From the NCBI GenBank assembly GCA_964458935.1, contig CAYWKS010000005.1:81220-145219 (forward strand): a stretch of 64,000 bases of DNA. The letters are read 5' to 3'. Of the stretch, positions 9,640 through 19,114 are shown piece by piece; position 1 is the first letter of the stretch; the number at the start of each line of letters is the position of its first letter. Source of the DNA: CAYWKS01 sp964458935. GTDB lineage: Bacteria; Planctomycetota; Phycisphaerae; Phycisphaerales; Zrk34. The notes below the pieces were generated by a model. That model did not search any database. It was not told the DNA's origin and saw only the letters and a program-made list of their open reading frames with translations. The translations under genes and the position numbers were made by a program.

Positions 9640-10896
9640 ATGCTGATGGGCCAGTGCATGATTCATGAGACTCCTACGCTTGCGGAAGGAGCGGCGGTAC
9701 AAGACTCCAACGGCCGGACCTCGTTGCGGTGGTGCATGGGCGTTGTGACGTATCGGCGGGAGGATACATTGCCGACAACCTTATGCCTGGCCGCCCTGCA
9801 GTCGCGTGTGCCAGCCGAACTGGTCGTCGTCGATGCAAGCCCGGATTGGCGGCATATCGAACGCCGGTGTCGTGCACAGCTTGACGCATGCGGCGCGACT
9901 GTCCCCCTGCACTACTATGGCTACCCGGATGCGCCATCCATCCCGGCACAGCGCAACTATCTTCTCGAACGTACCAACTGTGACGTCGTCTTCTTCCTCG
10001 ACGATGACAGCTACATGCATCCGGGCTGTGCGGAACGGATCATGTCGGTCTATGAGGCGGACCAGGACGGTCACATTCACGCCGTAGCAGCCAAGCCGTC
10101 GCAACAATGCCCCGATCTGCGGCATGCTCAAGGCCATGACGTCAGGCCGCAAGCGGTGAATCCACCGGATCAGGCAGACGCGGTGCGGTCGAGGCATGGA
10201 AGATCTGTGATGTCGGCGCTGCGAAAGCAGGTGCGGCGACCGCTGGGACACATCCGTAAGCGCCTGCGGCAGCGGTTGCAGCCGCACAACATGTTTGTGC
10301 CCTACGATGACGATTTCCCAAGGATGAAGCTGCCACAGCAGGTCATCGAACAGCCGGTACGGCCTCTACCGCTCATGGAAGGCTTCACCATGACCATGCG
10401 GGCCGAGGCGGCACGCCGGTGCGGCTTCGAATCACGTATGGTCCGCGGCGGTGAAGACCTAGACTTCTCATACCGCCTGTCGCGCTATGGCGCCATCGTT
10501 CGCGCTTACACCGCCCACGTGTATCATGCTCAAAGCCGAAGTGGCCGTAACTCGCCATATCGGGCAACAGCGCTCGAGGCGACGAACCCACTGTTCTGCC
10601 ACCGCGTTCACAGTACCGATCGCGTGCGTTCGCGCAGCATGCTGCGCCGTACCTATGTCCGCCGCATCCTGCTCGAAGCCATCGACGACCTGGCCGCGTC
10701 CCGTTGGTCCATGCCGCGTGCACGTGGGTTCGTTAAGGGCTTCGCACGCATCCGTGGCGTGCTCGCCTTACCTGATGAACAGGTGGATGCACGGTGGCGT
10801 GGTTATCAGGAGCGGACGCTGGGCCGACCCGTGGCGTTGAGTCACGCTACCGACTTGGGGCTGGCCAGTGGGGCGTCAGGAGACCATGCCGAGTGA
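9640..10896 (+). CDS. Glycosyltransferase family 2
   Basis: 418 residues. The N-terminal block RWCMGVVTYRREDTLPTTLC leads into LVVVDASPDWRHIE, then IPAQRNYLLERTNCDVVFFLDDDSYMHPG with a triple-Asp metal site. A poorly conserved, charged insert near residues 150-235 separates this from the catalytic region MEGFTMTMRAEAARRCGFES and VRGGEDLDFSYRLSRYGAIV. The same FLDDDS signature occurs in the gene at the left edge of the window. The stop overlaps the GTG start of the next GT8 gene. Confidence 0.85.
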   Translation: MLMGQCMIHETPTLAEGAAVQDSNGRTSLRWCMGVVTYRREDTLPTTLCLAALQSRVPAELVVVDASPDWRHIERRCRAQLDACGATVPLHYYGYPDAPSIPAQRNYLLERTNCDVVFFLDDDSYMHPGCAERIMSVYEADQDGHIHAVAAKPSQQCPDLRHAQGHDVRPQAVNPPDQADAVRSRHGRSVMSALRKQVRRPLGHIRKRLRQRLQPHNMFVPYDDDFPRMKLPQQVIEQPVRPLPLMEGFTMTMRAEAARRCGFESRMVRGGEDLDFSYRLSRYGAIVRAYTAHVYHAQSRSGRNSPYRATALEATNPLFCHRVHSTDRVRSRSMLRRTYVRRILLEAIDDLAASRWSMPRARGFVKGFARIRGVLALPDEQVDARWRGYQERTLGRPVALSHATDLGLASGASGDHAE

Positions 10897-11960
10897 CCAC
10901 AAGCACGCACCGCCAGACCGCGATTCAAGTATTGAAGCGAAATGCTTCCGAGACGCTTCATGTCGTGCTGGCGGCTGATGATGGCTTCGCGATGCCCTTG
11001 GCTGTCACGGTGACCTCGCTACTGCGGAGCATGCAGGGCGATCTGGCTGTTGTGGTGCATGTGCTCGATGGTGGGATCAGCATCGCGAACAAACGCCGGA
11101 TCGAGAGGGCAGCACATCGCACCGCCGCGAGCAAGTCCTGGGACTTGCGTTGGACCGCGGCCCCTCGCCACCTTGTGCCGGACGTCGCCGAGTACCGCTT
11201 CGCCAACACCGCGATTACAGCGGCGACTTTTCTGCGCTTCGCACTGCCCGGCGTTTTGCCTGAAGACTGTCGCGTAGCGGTGTTCATCGATTGCGACACG
11301 GTGGTAAAGTCGTCGATCGGTACGCTGGCCAAGGTTGCGCCGGATGATGCGCCGCTCGCTGCCGTCCGAGACTTTGGCATGCCGACGTTCGCACACCGCG
11401 GGTTTCCGGACGAGTTGCGACACCGTCACGGTATCTCTGGCAGCCACACACCATATTTCAATGCCGGAATGCTCGTCGCCAATATGCCGCTGTGGCGGCA
11501 GCAGCGGGTCAGTGAACGAGCGTGCGAGATCGTAGCCGAGGAGAAGCTCATGTTGCGATTCAACGATCAGGATGCGCTGAACATCGCCCTCGCCGATAAT
11601 TGGCGTGAGATCGATCTCGGATGGAACCTGCAGACCGGTGCGCCCGATCGGATAAACCGTGTGGGCGGCAACGAGATCGATTACCTCGGCGAGAGCTATG
11701 CGGCGGTGCGGCAGAGGGCCAAGGTCATCCACTTCACCGGCAACAAGCCATGGGACCAGGGCTTCACCAATCCGGATCGGCCGGTCTTCGTGGAGGCGCT
11801 GCGACGCTCTGGTTGGTTCGGCTCGGTGGGCTTCCGCCAGTGGCAGGCCGGTTGGTGGATGAGATTACTCCAACGCCAACTCAGCGGGCGACTCAAGAGA
11901 TGGTGCGCCCCGTCGTCGGGGGCTGCTGCGTCATCGTCTAGCGGGGCCAGGACCGCATGA
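10893..11960 (+). CDS. Glycosyltransferase family 8
   Basis: About 355 residues. A GTG at 10893 sits in a GTGA overlap with the upstream stop and has AGGAG at 10878-10882, so it is preferred over the upstream GTG at 10794, which would overlap by about 100 bases. The GT8 order is complete: VVLAADDGFAMPLAVTVTSL, VAVFIDCDTVVKSS (DxD form DCD), TPYFNAGMLVANMPLWRQQ, FNDQDALNIALADNW and HFTGNKPWDQGF. It is a paralogue of the GT8 at 8617, with the similarity running through the whole length. The end overlaps the next GT4 gene by four bases. Confidence 0.9.
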   Translation: MTTSTHRQTAIQVLKRNASETLHVVLAADDGFAMPLAVTVTSLLRSMQGDLAVVVHVLDGGISIANKRRIERAAHRTAASKSWDLRWTAAPRHLVPDVAEYRFANTAITAATFLRFALPGVLPEDCRVAVFIDCDTVVKSSIGTLAKVAPDDAPLAAVRDFGMPTFAHRGFPDELRHRHGISGSHTPYFNAGMLVANMPLWRQQRVSERACEIVAEEKLMLRFNDQDALNIALADNWREIDLGWNLQTGAPDRINRVGGNEIDYLGESYAAVRQRAKVIHFTGNKPWDQGFTNPDRPVFVEALRRSGWFGSVGFRQWQAGWWMRLLQRQLSGRLKRWCAPSSGAAASSSSGARTA

Positions 11961-13129
11961 AGAGTCCGACGCTGTGCATGATCTGTGAGGCCGTCGGGCC
12001 GTACAACGCCATTGGCAAGATTGCCGCCAGCGAAGTGCGTGCGGCACTCAAGTCTGGGTACGATGTCTCGGTCGTGGCGCATCGGCTCGACCCAGCCTTA
12101 CAAGCCGAAGTGGAATGGCTGAAGCTGTATAACCCGCCGCGAGGCTTCGCCATTAAGTGGCTATCGGCTCGGCACTTCATCCGCCGAGCCTTAGCGGGCC
12201 GCACATTTGATGTGGTCCATGGCCATCAGCCGCAGATCGCGGACATGTGCGATGTATTTCAGTGCCACTTTCTGACCCGCGCGGCCGCGGAGCGGGGCTG
12301 CCTGGTCAGTGGCTCGGGCTTGGCAGCGACGATGCGGCAATGGCAGCAGCAGGCCATCATGCACGCTGAAGACCGCTGCTATCGGCGCTGGAATCCGGCC
12401 ACCCGCATGCTCTTCGTCAGTGAGCTGATTCAACGCGAGTGCCAGCGGCTGCACGGGCTGCCACGTGAGTGGCGCGTCCTCGAGAATGCCGCGCCGCCAT
12501 GGGACCCCGTGAGCGCTCAGGAACGCAGCGATGCACGCGCAGATTATGGACTGACCGATACGCCGCAACCGGTCATCGGCTACCTCGGCGGTCTACAGCG
12601 ACGCAAGGGATACGTCGAGTTGCTCGATGCCATGGCCGAGGCAGCGGATGTGTTCCTCCTGATGGCAGGCCAGCACACCGAACGGTATGCCGATGATCGG
12701 CTGGCGGGGCGAATGCGCGGTCTAGGGTTGATCGAGCCCCGCCGCTTCCTGGCTGCCTGTGATGCGATCATCGTGCCCAGCCGCTTCGATCCATGTCCGA
12801 TGGTAGTGCTGGAAGCAGCGTCGCGAGGCGTTCCCGTTATCGCATCCGAGGGAGTGGGCAATCGAGCTACGCTCCTTGAGTACGAGGCAGGCCAGCCGTG
12901 GGAGCCCGGCCAACCTTTAGCGCCAGTGGTGCGGCGTCTTCTCAATCGCATGGATACCTTCCGCGAGGGGTGCCGCCAGCTCGTCCGTAACCATGGTCAA
13001 GATGAAAACATGGCAGTGCTTCTCAACATCTATGACGACGTCCTACAGAGCAAGGCCGGCGTGGACGGCGTCCATCGACAATCTCAAGACGCCGTGCCCG
13101 CTACGGTGTCCTGCGTGAGCGAGCTATGA
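11957..13129 (+). CDS. Glycosyltransferase family 4
   Basis: 390 residues with an ATGA start. The N-terminal acceptor domain is somewhat atypical (CMICEAVGPYNAIGKIAASEV, VVHGHQPQIADMCDVFQCHF). The donor domain is standard: RVLENAAPPWDP, IGYLGGLQRRKGYVELLDAM, IVPSRFDPCPMVVLEAASRG. It lacks the usual PFG triplet before the second Glu, having DPCPMVVLE as the next gene does, which suggests these two neighbours belong to one subfamily. Its job in the polymer is unknown. Confidence 0.86.
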   Translation: MKSPTLCMICEAVGPYNAIGKIAASEVRAALKSGYDVSVVAHRLDPALQAEVEWLKLYNPPRGFAIKWLSARHFIRRALAGRTFDVVHGHQPQIADMCDVFQCHFLTRAAAERGCLVSGSGLAATMRQWQQQAIMHAEDRCYRRWNPATRMLFVSELIQRECQRLHGLPREWRVLENAAPPWDPVSAQERSDARADYGLTDTPQPVIGYLGGLQRRKGYVELLDAMAEAADVFLLMAGQHTERYADDRLAGRMRGLGLIEPRRFLAACDAIIVPSRFDPCPMVVLEAASRGVPVIASEGVGNRATLLEYEAGQPWEPGQPLAPVVRRLLNRMDTFREGCRQLVRNHGQDENMAVLLNIYDDVLQSKAGVDGVHRQSQDAVPATVSCVSEL

Positions 13130-14346
13130 CCCAGACAACAACCAGCCAGCCAAGTGTAAGACCCGCACCCACGTCGGAGCCGGCCTGGTCCGGCGACCCA
13201 CGCCTGCAGACCATTGTGCAGATACCGACGCCGGGTGACCACTATTCGGCATCGACAGGCAGCGCCTTGGTGACGATCATTTACGAGATCGCGCGTATGC
13301 ACGACCAGCAACACGGTCACACGCGCGTCATTGTCAATCAGGGCACTCGCCACGACTACCCGGTGGGGGAATGTGCTGTTGTGAAGGCTGCCTCGGCGCC
13401 GAAACGCTGGCAGAAGGCGGTGGACATGGCGGCAGGTCGGATGGGCCTGAGCCGACCTTTCGGGCGGCAACGTTATCGGCCGTGCTTGTCGGCGATCCCA
13501 CGGGACTACGTCGGCCCCATCCTGGTGCATAACAACCCGGTTGCGTTGCCCATGCTCAAGCGCCACGCGCCCCATGCCATGGTCTGCCTCTGGTCGCACA
13601 ATGAGGTGTGGCGCACTTACAGCCGACATGAAGTCCGGCGGATTGTGTCGGCCGCCGACCGACTGATCTGCTGCAGCAACTACATCGCTGATCGCACGCG
13701 CGAGGCGCTTCATCCGCGATGGCATGACAAGATTCGTGTCGTCCACAGCGGGGTGGATACTGAGCGGTTTCGGCCGAGCCAGCGGCCACCCAATGATGTG
13801 CCGATCATCCTGCTTGTGGGTCGTATCGTCGAGCAGAAGGGCGTGCATCTGCTGCTCGAAGCCGCGGCCAGGCTGGGCAAGGACGCGGGTCCGTTCCGAG
13901 TCCGCATCGTGGGCAGCGCCGGCTTCACTGCTGACGGTGAGCTGACCGCATACGAGCGCCACCTGCGCCATCTGGCAGAGCCATTGGGCGACCGTGCTGA
14001 GTTTGTGCCGTTCCGCGATCGTGAGGCGGTGCTGCACGAATACGCGGGCGGCGACATCTTCTGCGTACCCTCCAACTGGGATGACCCGTGTCCGCTGACT
14101 GTCCTGGAGGGCATGGCCAGCGGCATGCCGGTCGTGGCATCCCGCCGAGGCGGCATCCCGGAAGAGGTTGGTGACAGCGCCTTGCTTTTTGATCCCCCGG
14201 ACACGGGGGCCTTTGCGGAGCACCTGCGGCGATTGCTGATCAACGAGGAGGAGCGCGCTACCTACGCTCGCGCGGCGAGACAGCGTGCCGAACTGTTCTC
14301 CTGGTCCAATCAGCATCAAGCCGTGCTGCGCGCATTGAGCAGCTGA
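13126..14346 (+). CDS. Glycosyltransferase family 4
   Basis: 406 residues, coupled to the previous gene by an ATGA overlap. A Thr/Ser/Pro-rich lead of about 25 residues precedes the domain. IPTPGDHYSASTGSALVTII and VHNNPVALPMLKR are in the acceptor half. The donor half has VVHSGVDTERFRP, ILLVGRIVEQKGVHLLLEAA, SNWDDPCPLTVLEGMASG and VVASRRGGIPEEVGD. The HNNP and NHNEVW segments resemble those of the GT4 genes at 2031 and 3215, so these may act on similar acceptors (inference). Confidence 0.88.
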   Translation: MTQTTTSQPSVRPAPTSEPAWSGDPRLQTIVQIPTPGDHYSASTGSALVTIIYEIARMHDQQHGHTRVIVNQGTRHDYPVGECAVVKAASAPKRWQKAVDMAAGRMGLSRPFGRQRYRPCLSAIPRDYVGPILVHNNPVALPMLKRHAPHAMVCLWSHNEVWRTYSRHEVRRIVSAADRLICCSNYIADRTREALHPRWHDKIRVVHSGVDTERFRPSQRPPNDVPIILLVGRIVEQKGVHLLLEAAARLGKDAGPFRVRIVGSAGFTADGELTAYERHLRHLAEPLGDRAEFVPFRDREAVLHEYAGGDIFCVPSNWDDPCPLTVLEGMASGMPVVASRRGGIPEEVGDSALLFDPPDTGAFAEHLRRLLINEEERATYARAARQRAELFSWSNQHQAVLRALSS

Positions 14347-14391
14347 AGCCGGCGACTCTGTGGCCATCGTTGTGCATGTGATGCCTAGCTG

Positions 14392-15591
14392 ATGCCCTAT
14401 CGATCCAATCTGAAGTTGGCTTTCCTCGGTGCGCCGTACCTGGGTGGCGTGTACGTGGTCTATCGATCGCTGCGGCGTGGGCTGGCGGCCCATGATATCG
14501 ATGTGCAATGGGTGGGGGCAGGCCCTCACGCACACGCGATCATGGCGGACCCGGCGTGGTCGCATGAGCACCCGCACGGCCATGTCGTGCACGTGCCGCA
14601 CTCCGACCACGAGACGGGCCGTGCCCTCTGCGCGCATATCGAGGCAGCCGGGTTCGACGGCGTGTTTGTGAACGTGCGGATGAGACCGGTTGAGATGAAC
14701 GTCGTGCGGTACCTGCCGCGGCGCATCCGCCGGGTCATGATCGTCCACAGCACACAGCCCGGGACATACGGTCCCGCAGCATCACTCCGCGACTACGTCC
14801 ACGCCACCATCGGTGTATCGCATCGCGTGCGTGATGACCTCGTTCATCGTCTGCGGTTTGACCCTCACCGCACATATGCGATCTACACCGGCGTCGATGG
14901 AACTGAGTTTCCGGATCGCCTCGAGCGCAATCATGGCCCGTTGCGCCTGCTGTACCTTGGTCGCATCGCGGACCGTGAGAAGGGTGTCTTCTGGCTTCCT
15001 TGCATCATGGATCACCTGGCGGACGTGAAGGTGCATCTGACCATCGCGGGCGAGGGCCCCGACCTCCCGGAGCTACGCGCTCGCTGCGCGAGCATGAATG
15101 GGCGCGTCGAGTTTGCTGGTGGAGTGAGCCGCGAGCGTGTGCCTGAGTGGCTCTCCCGACACGACGTGCTCCTGATGCCGTCGCGGTGGGAGGGGCAGGG
15201 GCTATCCCTAGTGGAAGCGATGGCGGCGGGGTGTGTGCCCATCGTGCCGGCGCTTGCGGGCGTCACCGACCGCGTGGTCAGCCACGGTCGCGACGGGTAC
15301 CTGGTCGACGTAGGCGATTGCATCTCTATGGCGAAACATGTGCGTCAGCTGGCGCTCAGCGACGAACGGCGACGAGCGATGAGCGACGCTGCTCGCAAGA
15401 GTGCCCGAGGCCGCTTCACGGTCGAACGGATGGCCGACGCCTACTGTGGTGTCCTGAGCCAGATTGCCAGCGATGAGTTGAATCGTTCAGCCATATCGGC
15501 CGATGCATGGGATTACCCGCGAAGTTTCGACAGCCGCCTGCGACGTATGGTTCCCGAGCGCGTCAAGCGCTGGATCCTGGAGCACCGTTGA
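14392..15591 (+). CDS. Glycosyltransferase family 4
   Basis: 399 residues. The N-terminus KLAFLGAPYLGGVYVVYRSLR gives the GT4 glycine loop. The acceptor side has an unusual His-rich stretch (GAGPHAHAIM, HEHPHGHVVHVPHSDHE). Donor blocks are YTGVDGTEFPD, LLYLGRIADREKGVFWL, TIAGEGPDLPELRA and SRWEGQGLSLVEAMAAG, with Glu, Gly and Glu in the EX7E positions. The 45-base gap before it breaks the run of four-base overlaps. The stop overlaps the TTG start of the next gene. Confidence 0.87.
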   Translation: MPYRSNLKLAFLGAPYLGGVYVVYRSLRRGLAAHDIDVQWVGAGPHAHAIMADPAWSHEHPHGHVVHVPHSDHETGRALCAHIEAAGFDGVFVNVRMRPVEMNVVRYLPRRIRRVMIVHSTQPGTYGPAASLRDYVHATIGVSHRVRDDLVHRLRFDPHRTYAIYTGVDGTEFPDRLERNHGPLRLLYLGRIADREKGVFWLPCIMDHLADVKVHLTIAGEGPDLPELRARCASMNGRVEFAGGVSRERVPEWLSRHDVLLMPSRWEGQGLSLVEAMAAGCVPIVPALAGVTDRVVSHGRDGYLVDVGDCISMAKHVRQLALSDERRRAMSDAARKSARGRFTVERMADAYCGVLSQIASDELNRSAISADAWDYPRSFDSRLRRMVPERVKRWILEHR

Positions 15592-16826
15592 TAGAAACCG
15601 CCCAAAAGCGCGACGAATCGGGTGCCCGGCACGCAGGCGATGCGGACATCATCTTCGTGTCCATGGAGACGTGGGATGACGTATGGCGGCGCAATCAGTT
15701 CATCTGTGCTGAGTTGGCTCGACGACAGCCGTTCCGACGGATCCTCTTTGTCGGGCCCGCCGTGGACATGTCGGCCGCCGCGCGGCGCGGCCGCGCCGAT
15801 GAGATGCGAGGCCGGGGCACGCGGGCGGTCTCAGAACTGCCCAACATCACGGTGACGCGGCCGGTCAAGTGGCTGCCCAATCGGCTGGGTTTCGCCCGTC
15901 ATGCCAACGAGGCCGCGTTGCGACGGCACGTCCGCCGTGAAGCGGGTCGGCTTGGTTTCTACGCCAAGGGCAAGCGCCCGCTGTTGTGGCTCAATCCCTA
16001 CTACGCCGAGCATATGAGCGGTCGGATGAGTGAGTCTGCCACGATCTACGACATCACTGACGACTGGACACACTTCGGTCGCGATCGCCGACAGCAGCAG
16101 CGCGTGACCGCTCAGGACCGTGCATTGTGTGACAAGGCGGACGCCATCATCGTATGTTCAGAGGCGTTGCTGGCCTCCAAGCATGCTTACGCTGACAGGG
16201 TCAGCTTGATCAAGAACGGCGTGGATTGCCGTCACTACGCCACCGTCATGGAAGCGGAGGCGACGCATCCCGAGTGTACGCAGTCCTGGGAGAGACCCGT
16301 CCTGGGCTATACGGGCACGATCCATCGCGATCGCCTCAATGTGGCGATGGTGTATCAGATGGCGAGCCGAATGGATCGCGGCAGCGTCGTGCTGATTGGC
16401 CCCAATCACCTCAACGCACGCGAACGCCAGATGCTCGAGTCGACGGGACGCGTGGCGATCGCCGGAGTTGTGCCGTACCAGCAACTGCCGCACTACATGC
16501 GCGCCTTTGACGTGTGCATCGTGCCCCATTGCGTGACGCCCTTCACTGAGAGCCTGAACCCGATCAAGCTGTGGGAGTACCTGGCTTCGGGCAAGCCGAT
16601 CGTGTCAACACCCGTCGCCGGATTCCGCGACTATCCGGAGCACGTGCGGATTGCCGCGGACGCGGAGGCGTTCCTGGCGGCGGCATATGGCGCGGTCTCA
16701 GAGAACGGCACGTGTGCGGCTGAGCGACGGCGGTTGGCCGCCGACCACAGTTGGGCCACGCGGGTCGACCAGGTCGAAGCGGTCATGCAAGCCGCGTTGG
16801 AGTCGAGGGAGGTTGGCCGCCAATGA
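15588..16826 (+). CDS. Glycosyltransferase group 1 (TuaH-like)
   Basis: About 412 residues. The frame is open to 15507, but that would overlap the previous gene by 85 bases. A TTG at 15588, in a TTGA overlap and preceded by TGGAG, gives a sensible start just before the domain. The family traits are IIFVSMETWDDVWRRNQF, ILFVGPAVDM, TIYDITDDW, VCSEALLASK, LIKNGVDCRHYA and the late block SLNPIKLWEYLASGKPIVSTPVAG. The NPIKLWEYLA form is usual in TuaH-like group-1 enzymes and differs from the EX7E style of its neighbours. It ends in an ATGA overlap with the GT2. Confidence 0.82.
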   Translation: MIETAQKRDESGARHAGDADIIFVSMETWDDVWRRNQFICAELARRQPFRRILFVGPAVDMSAAARRGRADEMRGRGTRAVSELPNITVTRPVKWLPNRLGFARHANEAALRRHVRREAGRLGFYAKGKRPLLWLNPYYAEHMSGRMSESATIYDITDDWTHFGRDRRQQQRVTAQDRALCDKADAIIVCSEALLASKHAYADRVSLIKNGVDCRHYATVMEAEATHPECTQSWERPVLGYTGTIHRDRLNVAMVYQMASRMDRGSVVLIGPNHLNARERQMLESTGRVAIAGVVPYQQLPHYMRAFDVCIVPHCVTPFTESLNPIKLWEYLASGKPIVSTPVAGFRDYPEHVRIAADAEAFLAAAYGAVSENGTCAAERRRLAADHSWATRVDQVEAVMQAALESREVGRQ

Positions 16827-17779
16827 ATGCGCCGGACCTTGATCTCAGTGTCATCATCGTCAGCTACAACACGCGCGACGTGACGCTGGAGTGCCTGCGG
16901 AGGTTGCGTGATGGGCTGGGTGGCATTGCGGCCGAAGTGATCGTCGTGGATAACGCCTCGCACGATGGCAGCCCGGAACAGATCCGCGATCAGTTCGGCG
17001 ATGTGCAATTGATCGCCAGCCAACGCAACCTGGGCTTCGGGTCCGCCAACAATATCGCCATGCAGCGCGCCAAGGGGCGATACGTCCTGCTGTTGAACAG
17101 TGACGCGTATGTCGAGCAAGCCGCCATCGGCGCGTTGAAGGGTTACCTCGAAGCACACGACAACGCAGGTGTGGTAGGTCCGAAACTGCTGAACGCCGAT
17201 GGCACGTTGCAGCGATCGTGCTTCCGGTACCCCACGCCGATGCGGGCTTGGCTGGAGAACATGGGTATCGCGAGGCTGTGCAAGCCTCGATCGCGACTGG
17301 GTGACTATCGCCAGTGGGCCCACGACGAGGCCGGACCCGTCGATTGGGCTGTGGGCGCCTGCCTGCTCGTGCGGCACGAAGTGATCGAGCGGGTGGGTGG
17401 CTTCGACGAGCGATTCTTCATGTACGCCGAGGAAACGGACTGGCAGAAGCGCATCCGCGATGCCGGGTGGTCGATCCACTTCAATCCGGCGGCGCGGGTC
17501 ATGCACCTGGGCGGGGCCAGCGGCGCGTCGGATCAGGTCCGCGTCAACCGCCACTTCTTCGACAGTCTCGATGCCTACCAGGTGAAGCACCACGGGTGGA
17601 TCGGCCTGATCGCTTTTCGCGGGGCGATGGTGATCGGCGCGCTTGCTCGCCTGCCGGGGTGGTCGCTTGCGTACCTGCTCCGACCGACCCGCCGTGTCAG
17701 GGCGGCCGGCAAGGTCCGTCTGTACGCGTGGCTGCTCAGCAGACAACTGTCGTACTGGCCTCGCCAACAGAAAGTGTGA
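16823..17779 (+). CDS. Glycosyltransferase family 2, rhamnosyltransferase-like
   Basis: 318 residues from the ATGA start at 16823; longer forms from 16751 add residues outside the domain. The core reads LSVIIVSYNTRDVTLECLRR, VIVVDNASHDGSPEQI, NLGFGSANNIAMQRAKGRYV, LLNSDAYVEQ, then VDWAVGACLLVRHEVIERVG and MYAEETDWQKRIRDAGW. This order is that of WbbL/RfbF-type GT2 enzymes, many of which move rhamnose from dTDP-rhamnose. That fits with the rml operon at 55-58 kb, although donor use is inference. A Trp/Tyr-rich helix at the C-terminus may sit on the membrane. Confidence 0.88.
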   Translation: MNAPDLDLSVIIVSYNTRDVTLECLRRLRDGLGGIAAEVIVVDNASHDGSPEQIRDQFGDVQLIASQRNLGFGSANNIAMQRAKGRYVLLLNSDAYVEQAAIGALKGYLEAHDNAGVVGPKLLNADGTLQRSCFRYPTPMRAWLENMGIARLCKPRSRLGDYRQWAHDEAGPVDWAVGACLLVRHEVIERVGGFDERFFMYAEETDWQKRIRDAGWSIHFNPAARVMHLGGASGASDQVRVNRHFFDSLDAYQVKHHGWIGLIAFRGAMVIGALARLPGWSLAYLLRPTRRVRAAGKVRLYAWLLSRQLSYWPRQQKV

Positions 17780-17785
17780 TGTGAC

Positions 17786-19114
17786 ATGATGTCAACCATC
17801 GCGATACCGCGCAAAGACTCGTTCGGTTGGGTACGGTGGCTTATACTGCTGCTGCTCGGGGGGGCGCTGCTGTTCTACCTCGGCCAGATGGCCATGCCGG
17901 TGGCGGCACTGTTGTTCATCGCCGTGTACATGGTGCTCGCCTACGCGCAGCCCGAAGCCGCGCTGATGGTGGTCCTGGCCAGTGCGCCGTTCCCGTACGA
18001 CATCTCGCCCGGCTTCCTCCCGGTCAACTTCTCCATGTCGGAGTTGAGCCTGATCCTGTGTGCGGCGGTTCTGCTGATCAAGCAGATGCAGGGCGACCGG
18101 CCCATGCGCCTGGGCCCCACGCTGCTGCCAGCCATGGCTTACATCGGCGTGTGCATCGTTTCGGGGTTGATCAACTTCCACGGTAACGCGATGATCAAGT
18201 CCATCCTGCAGATGGGCGTCTACTTCATCGCCGCCGTGGCCGTGTTCGCATCCATGGTTGATTCCAAGCACCGGTTGATGCCGGCGCTCTACGCGTTGCT
18301 TGCCGTGGGCTGCTTCCAGGCGATCCTGACCATCATGGGCAAGACCTACGCCATCGGCATTCACAAGAACGCGGCCGGTGCATCGCTCGCCGGCATCTTC
18401 GTTGTGGCTTTTGAATTGTGGTTCCTTGGGCGGGACCGCCGCACGCGCGTGATCCTGACGGGGGTGCTGCTGACGGTCGGCGCGGGCCTGATGATGAGCC
18501 TGTCGCGCGGTGCGTGGGTGGGCGCGTTCCTGGGATGTTGCGGCATCATGGCGATGCGGCGGGAGTTCGCCACGCTCGGCAAGCTCGTCATCCTTGGGGT
18601 GCCCGTTGTGCTGGTGTGCTGGAGCTTCCTGCCGTCATCGGCCCAGGACTACGCGTTCACCTTTAAGCCCGCCGGCCACAACAGCATCGCCGAACGCTAC
18701 GAGAATGCCGCGGAGTTCTGGCGCAACTTCACGGCCAATCCCCTCATCGGCTCCGGCACGGGCATCCGCAAGTTCGTCGACGCGACGAACGTGGTCCTGT
18801 CCACCCTCGCGGAAACCGGTGTGCTGGGCCTGGTGACGTTCGCGTGGATCTTCGTTGCCTTCGGTCGAATGGTGTGGTGGACGCACAAACGCGTGTCGCG
18901 CACCGATCCCCTGTTTTCGTTGCTGGCGGTAGGTACCGGCCTGATGCTGTGCCGCCTCGGCCACGGCATGTTCGACCACTACTGGAGCCGCGGCGCGCTG
19001 ACCGTGGCATGGTGTGCGGCCGGTATGGCGACGCTGGCGTACCTGACGGTCAGGGCACGCGAGGCGCAACGGCGTCGGATGGCCATGATGCACGCCCGTG
19101 GAGATGGGGCGTGA
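17786..19114 (+). CDS. O-antigen ligase/polymerase-like membrane protein
   Basis: 442 residues with about ten to twelve hydrophobic segments and the Wzy_C-type periplasmic loop before the last helices: HNSIAERYENAAEFWRNFTA followed by NPLIGSGTGIRK and STLAETGVLGLVTFAW. Proteins of this kind join undecaprenyl-linked glycans to each other (Wzy) or to an acceptor (WaaL) on the outer face of the inner membrane. It starts six bases after the previous stop and its own stop overlaps the next GT4. A second protein of this class lies at 31268. Polymerase and ligase cannot be told apart from sequence alone. Confidence 0.82.
   Translation: MMSTIAIPRKDSFGWVRWLILLLLGGALLFYLGQMAMPVAALLFIAVYMVLAYAQPEAALMVVLASAPFPYDISPGFLPVNFSMSELSLILCAAVLLIKQMQGDRPMRLGPTLLPAMAYIGVCIVSGLINFHGNAMIKSILQMGVYFIAAVAVFASMVDSKHRLMPALYALLAVGCFQAILTIMGKTYAIGIHKNAAGASLAGIFVVAFELWFLGRDRRTRVILTGVLLTVGAGLMMSLSRGAWVGAFLGCCGIMAMRREFATLGKLVILGVPVVLVCWSFLPSSAQDYAFTFKPAGHNSIAERYENAAEFWRNFTANPLIGSGTGIRKFVDATNVVLSTLAETGVLGLVTFAWIFVAFGRMVWWTHKRVSRTDPLFSLLAVGTGLMLCRLGHGMFDHYWSRGALTVAWCAAGMATLAYLTVRAREAQRRRMAMMHARGDGA

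Noticed and set aside
13084..14748. 554-codon open frame on the - strand
   Set aside because: It is antisense to two clear GT4 genes with full motifs and has a His/Arg/Pro-rich composition without a domain.
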